Positions 11,152 to 11,914 of a stretch of DNA of 11,914 bases are shown here, in pieces; positions within the stretch are counted from its first letter, which is position 1, and each line of letters opens with the position of its first letter. The notes beneath the pieces were generated by a model. That model did no database searches. It was not told the DNA's origin and saw nothing but the letters and a program-made list of their open reading frames with translations. The position numbers and the translations under genes are program-made. This DNA comes from DATDSR01 sp036517855. GTDB lineage: Bacteria > Patescibacteriota > Minisyncoccia > Phycocordibacterales > DATDSR01. The DNA lies in the NCBI GenBank assembly GCA_036517855.1, contig DATDSR010000055.1:1-11914 (forward strand). Direction: 5' to 3'.

Positions 11152-11914
11152 TTAGTTCTTGGCGAGGTGCTTCGTGACCACCCTCACAACCTCGTCGGTT
11201 GTGAGGGTGGAGGCGACCCCCTGCTTGCTTCCTCCCACAGTGGGTGAGCCGCCCCAGCCCTCCTCGAGGCTCGCGAGCTCGGTCAGCGCGGACTTGATGT
11301 CCGCGAAGTCTGGCTCGAAGGTCCCGACGGTGAACTTCACATGGGGCTCACCTCCGGCCATGCGGAAGGTCGGGTTGCGCGCTACTATCACAGGCGCGCG
11401 CATGTAGCCGACCATGCTGGCCGCCCGATGGGTCGACTCGACCACCGCGATCCGGCCGTCGGCCACGAGCGAAACCTCGATGGCCCCACTCTCGAGCGCG
11501 GCCACGAGCTCGGCGCGCTCGGCCTCGGTCCGCCCGCGGTAACCCAGTGGCTCCTCGCCGGTGAGGAGCCACTCTCGCATCACCGCTACCCGCTCCTCAA
11601 TGGGGAGCTTGTGGTCGGCAATGGCCGCCCCGATGGCGGCAAGCGGCCGGGCTGTCCCCTGGCCGTCGCTGTCCTCGGGCCACGGGTTCTCCGTGGTGGG
11701 CAGGGGCCGGACGCCCGGCCAACCGCCGCGAGCCGCCTTGTCGGCCCGGGCCACGAGGGTGATCCGCTCGGCGATGCGGTGCAGGATTTGATCCCAGCTC
11801 GCGTTCTCGATGATGCCTGCGGAATTCCCGCAGGTGGAGCAGAGGCCTCCGTCAGCCGTCCCACCCGCTACGCAATCGTAGCAGGGCAGGTCGGCCCCAT
11901 CGACCCGGAGGCCG
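11152..11914 (-). CDS. High-GC gene, zinc-ribbon protein with DHHA1-like C-terminus (partial, 5' end off the right edge)
   Basis: The frame is open from the right edge to a TAA at 11152-11154. A GTG at 11754 could start a 200-residue protein. But the same frame upstream encodes a plausible zinc ribbon: CYDC, ten residues, CSTC (cysteine codons at 11881, 11872, 11839 and 11830), so the gene probably begins outside the window. The C-terminal half has RIAVVESTHRAASMVGY, APVIVARNP and EEGWGGSPTVGGSKQGVAS. The VES.HRA...GY...PV.VA.NP and GWGGS patterns remind me of the DHHA1-type part of DHH phosphoesterases; this is tentative. GC is far above the neighbours: 11641-11700 has 45 of 60 bases G or C, against 25 of 60 for 10801-10860. 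Either recent transfer or a contig junction could explain this. No promoter is visible in the window. Confidence 0.7.
   Translation of the reverse strand, partial: GLRVDGADLPCYDCVAGGTADGGLCSTCGNSAGIIENASWDQILHRIAERITLVARADKAARGGWPGVRPLPTTENPWPEDSDGQGTARPLAAIGAAIADHKLPIEERVAVMREWLLTGEEPLGYRGRTEAERAELVAALESGAIEVSLVADGRIAVVESTHRAASMVGYMRAPVIVARNPTFRMAGGEPHVKFTVGTFEPDFADIKSALTELASLEEGWGGSPTVGGSKQGVASTLTTDEVVRVVTKHLAKN

Noticed and set aside
11586..11864. Minus-strand frame of 92 codons in another phase of the high-GC region
   Set aside because: Rich in Ser, Arg, Pro and Gly as expected from an off-frame reading of GC-rich DNA; the frame ending at 11152 gives a coherent protein.

Overview
The window reads as a bacterial chromosome segment, most likely from a member of the Candidate Phyla Radiation (Patescibacteria/Parcubacteria). 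I infer this from gene content and not from a marker gene. A VirB6/TrbL-like membrane protein sits in an operon with exported proteins of unknown function in an arrangement I recognise from Parcubacteria. There are small cysteine-rich exported proteins, very tight gene packing, almost no recognisable Shine-Dalgarno sequences, and short palindromic elements inside a housekeeping gene. No rRNA or tRNA gene and no CRISPR array was seen.

Layout. (1) Positions 1-5831, minus strand: a tightly packed five-gene operon. In transcription order it encodes a membrane-anchored protein with EF-hand-like calcium loops, a 687-residue exported protein with a coiled coil and a probable beta-sandwich tail, a 684-residue VirB6/TrbL-like polytopic protein, and two small helical proteins. 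The last gene runs off the left edge. (2) Positions 5916-6926, plus strand, divergent from that operon: a secreted peptidoglycan-binding-domain protein, then a cysteine-rich exported protein whose ATG abuts the previous stop codon. (3) Positions 6912-9487, minus strand: cca (tRNA nucleotidyltransferase with an HD domain) followed by ksgA/rsmA (16S rRNA dimethyltransferase). ksgA carries several in-frame palindromic insertions. (4) Positions 9521-11028, plus strand: two toxin-antitoxin modules, Fic with its small antitoxin and HicB-HicA. Each is preceded by a copy of an imperfect palindromic repeat, and a third copy follows hicA. (5) Positions 11035-11914: a perfect-arm hairpin, then an abrupt shift to high GC and a minus-strand gene with a zinc ribbon, cut by the right edge.

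How the parts may work together. The left operon plus the divergent peptidoglycan-binding and cysteine-rich proteins look like a cell-envelope module, possibly a secretion or DNA-transfer channel with surface components. The toxin-antitoxin part looks like a small cassette array whose repeats supply the -35 element of the next cassette. Three plus-strand genes (5916, 9577, 10498) share one promoter geometry: a -10 hexamer, six bases, then ATG, which predicts leaderless mRNAs. All functional names come from motif and pattern recognition; no database search was possible.
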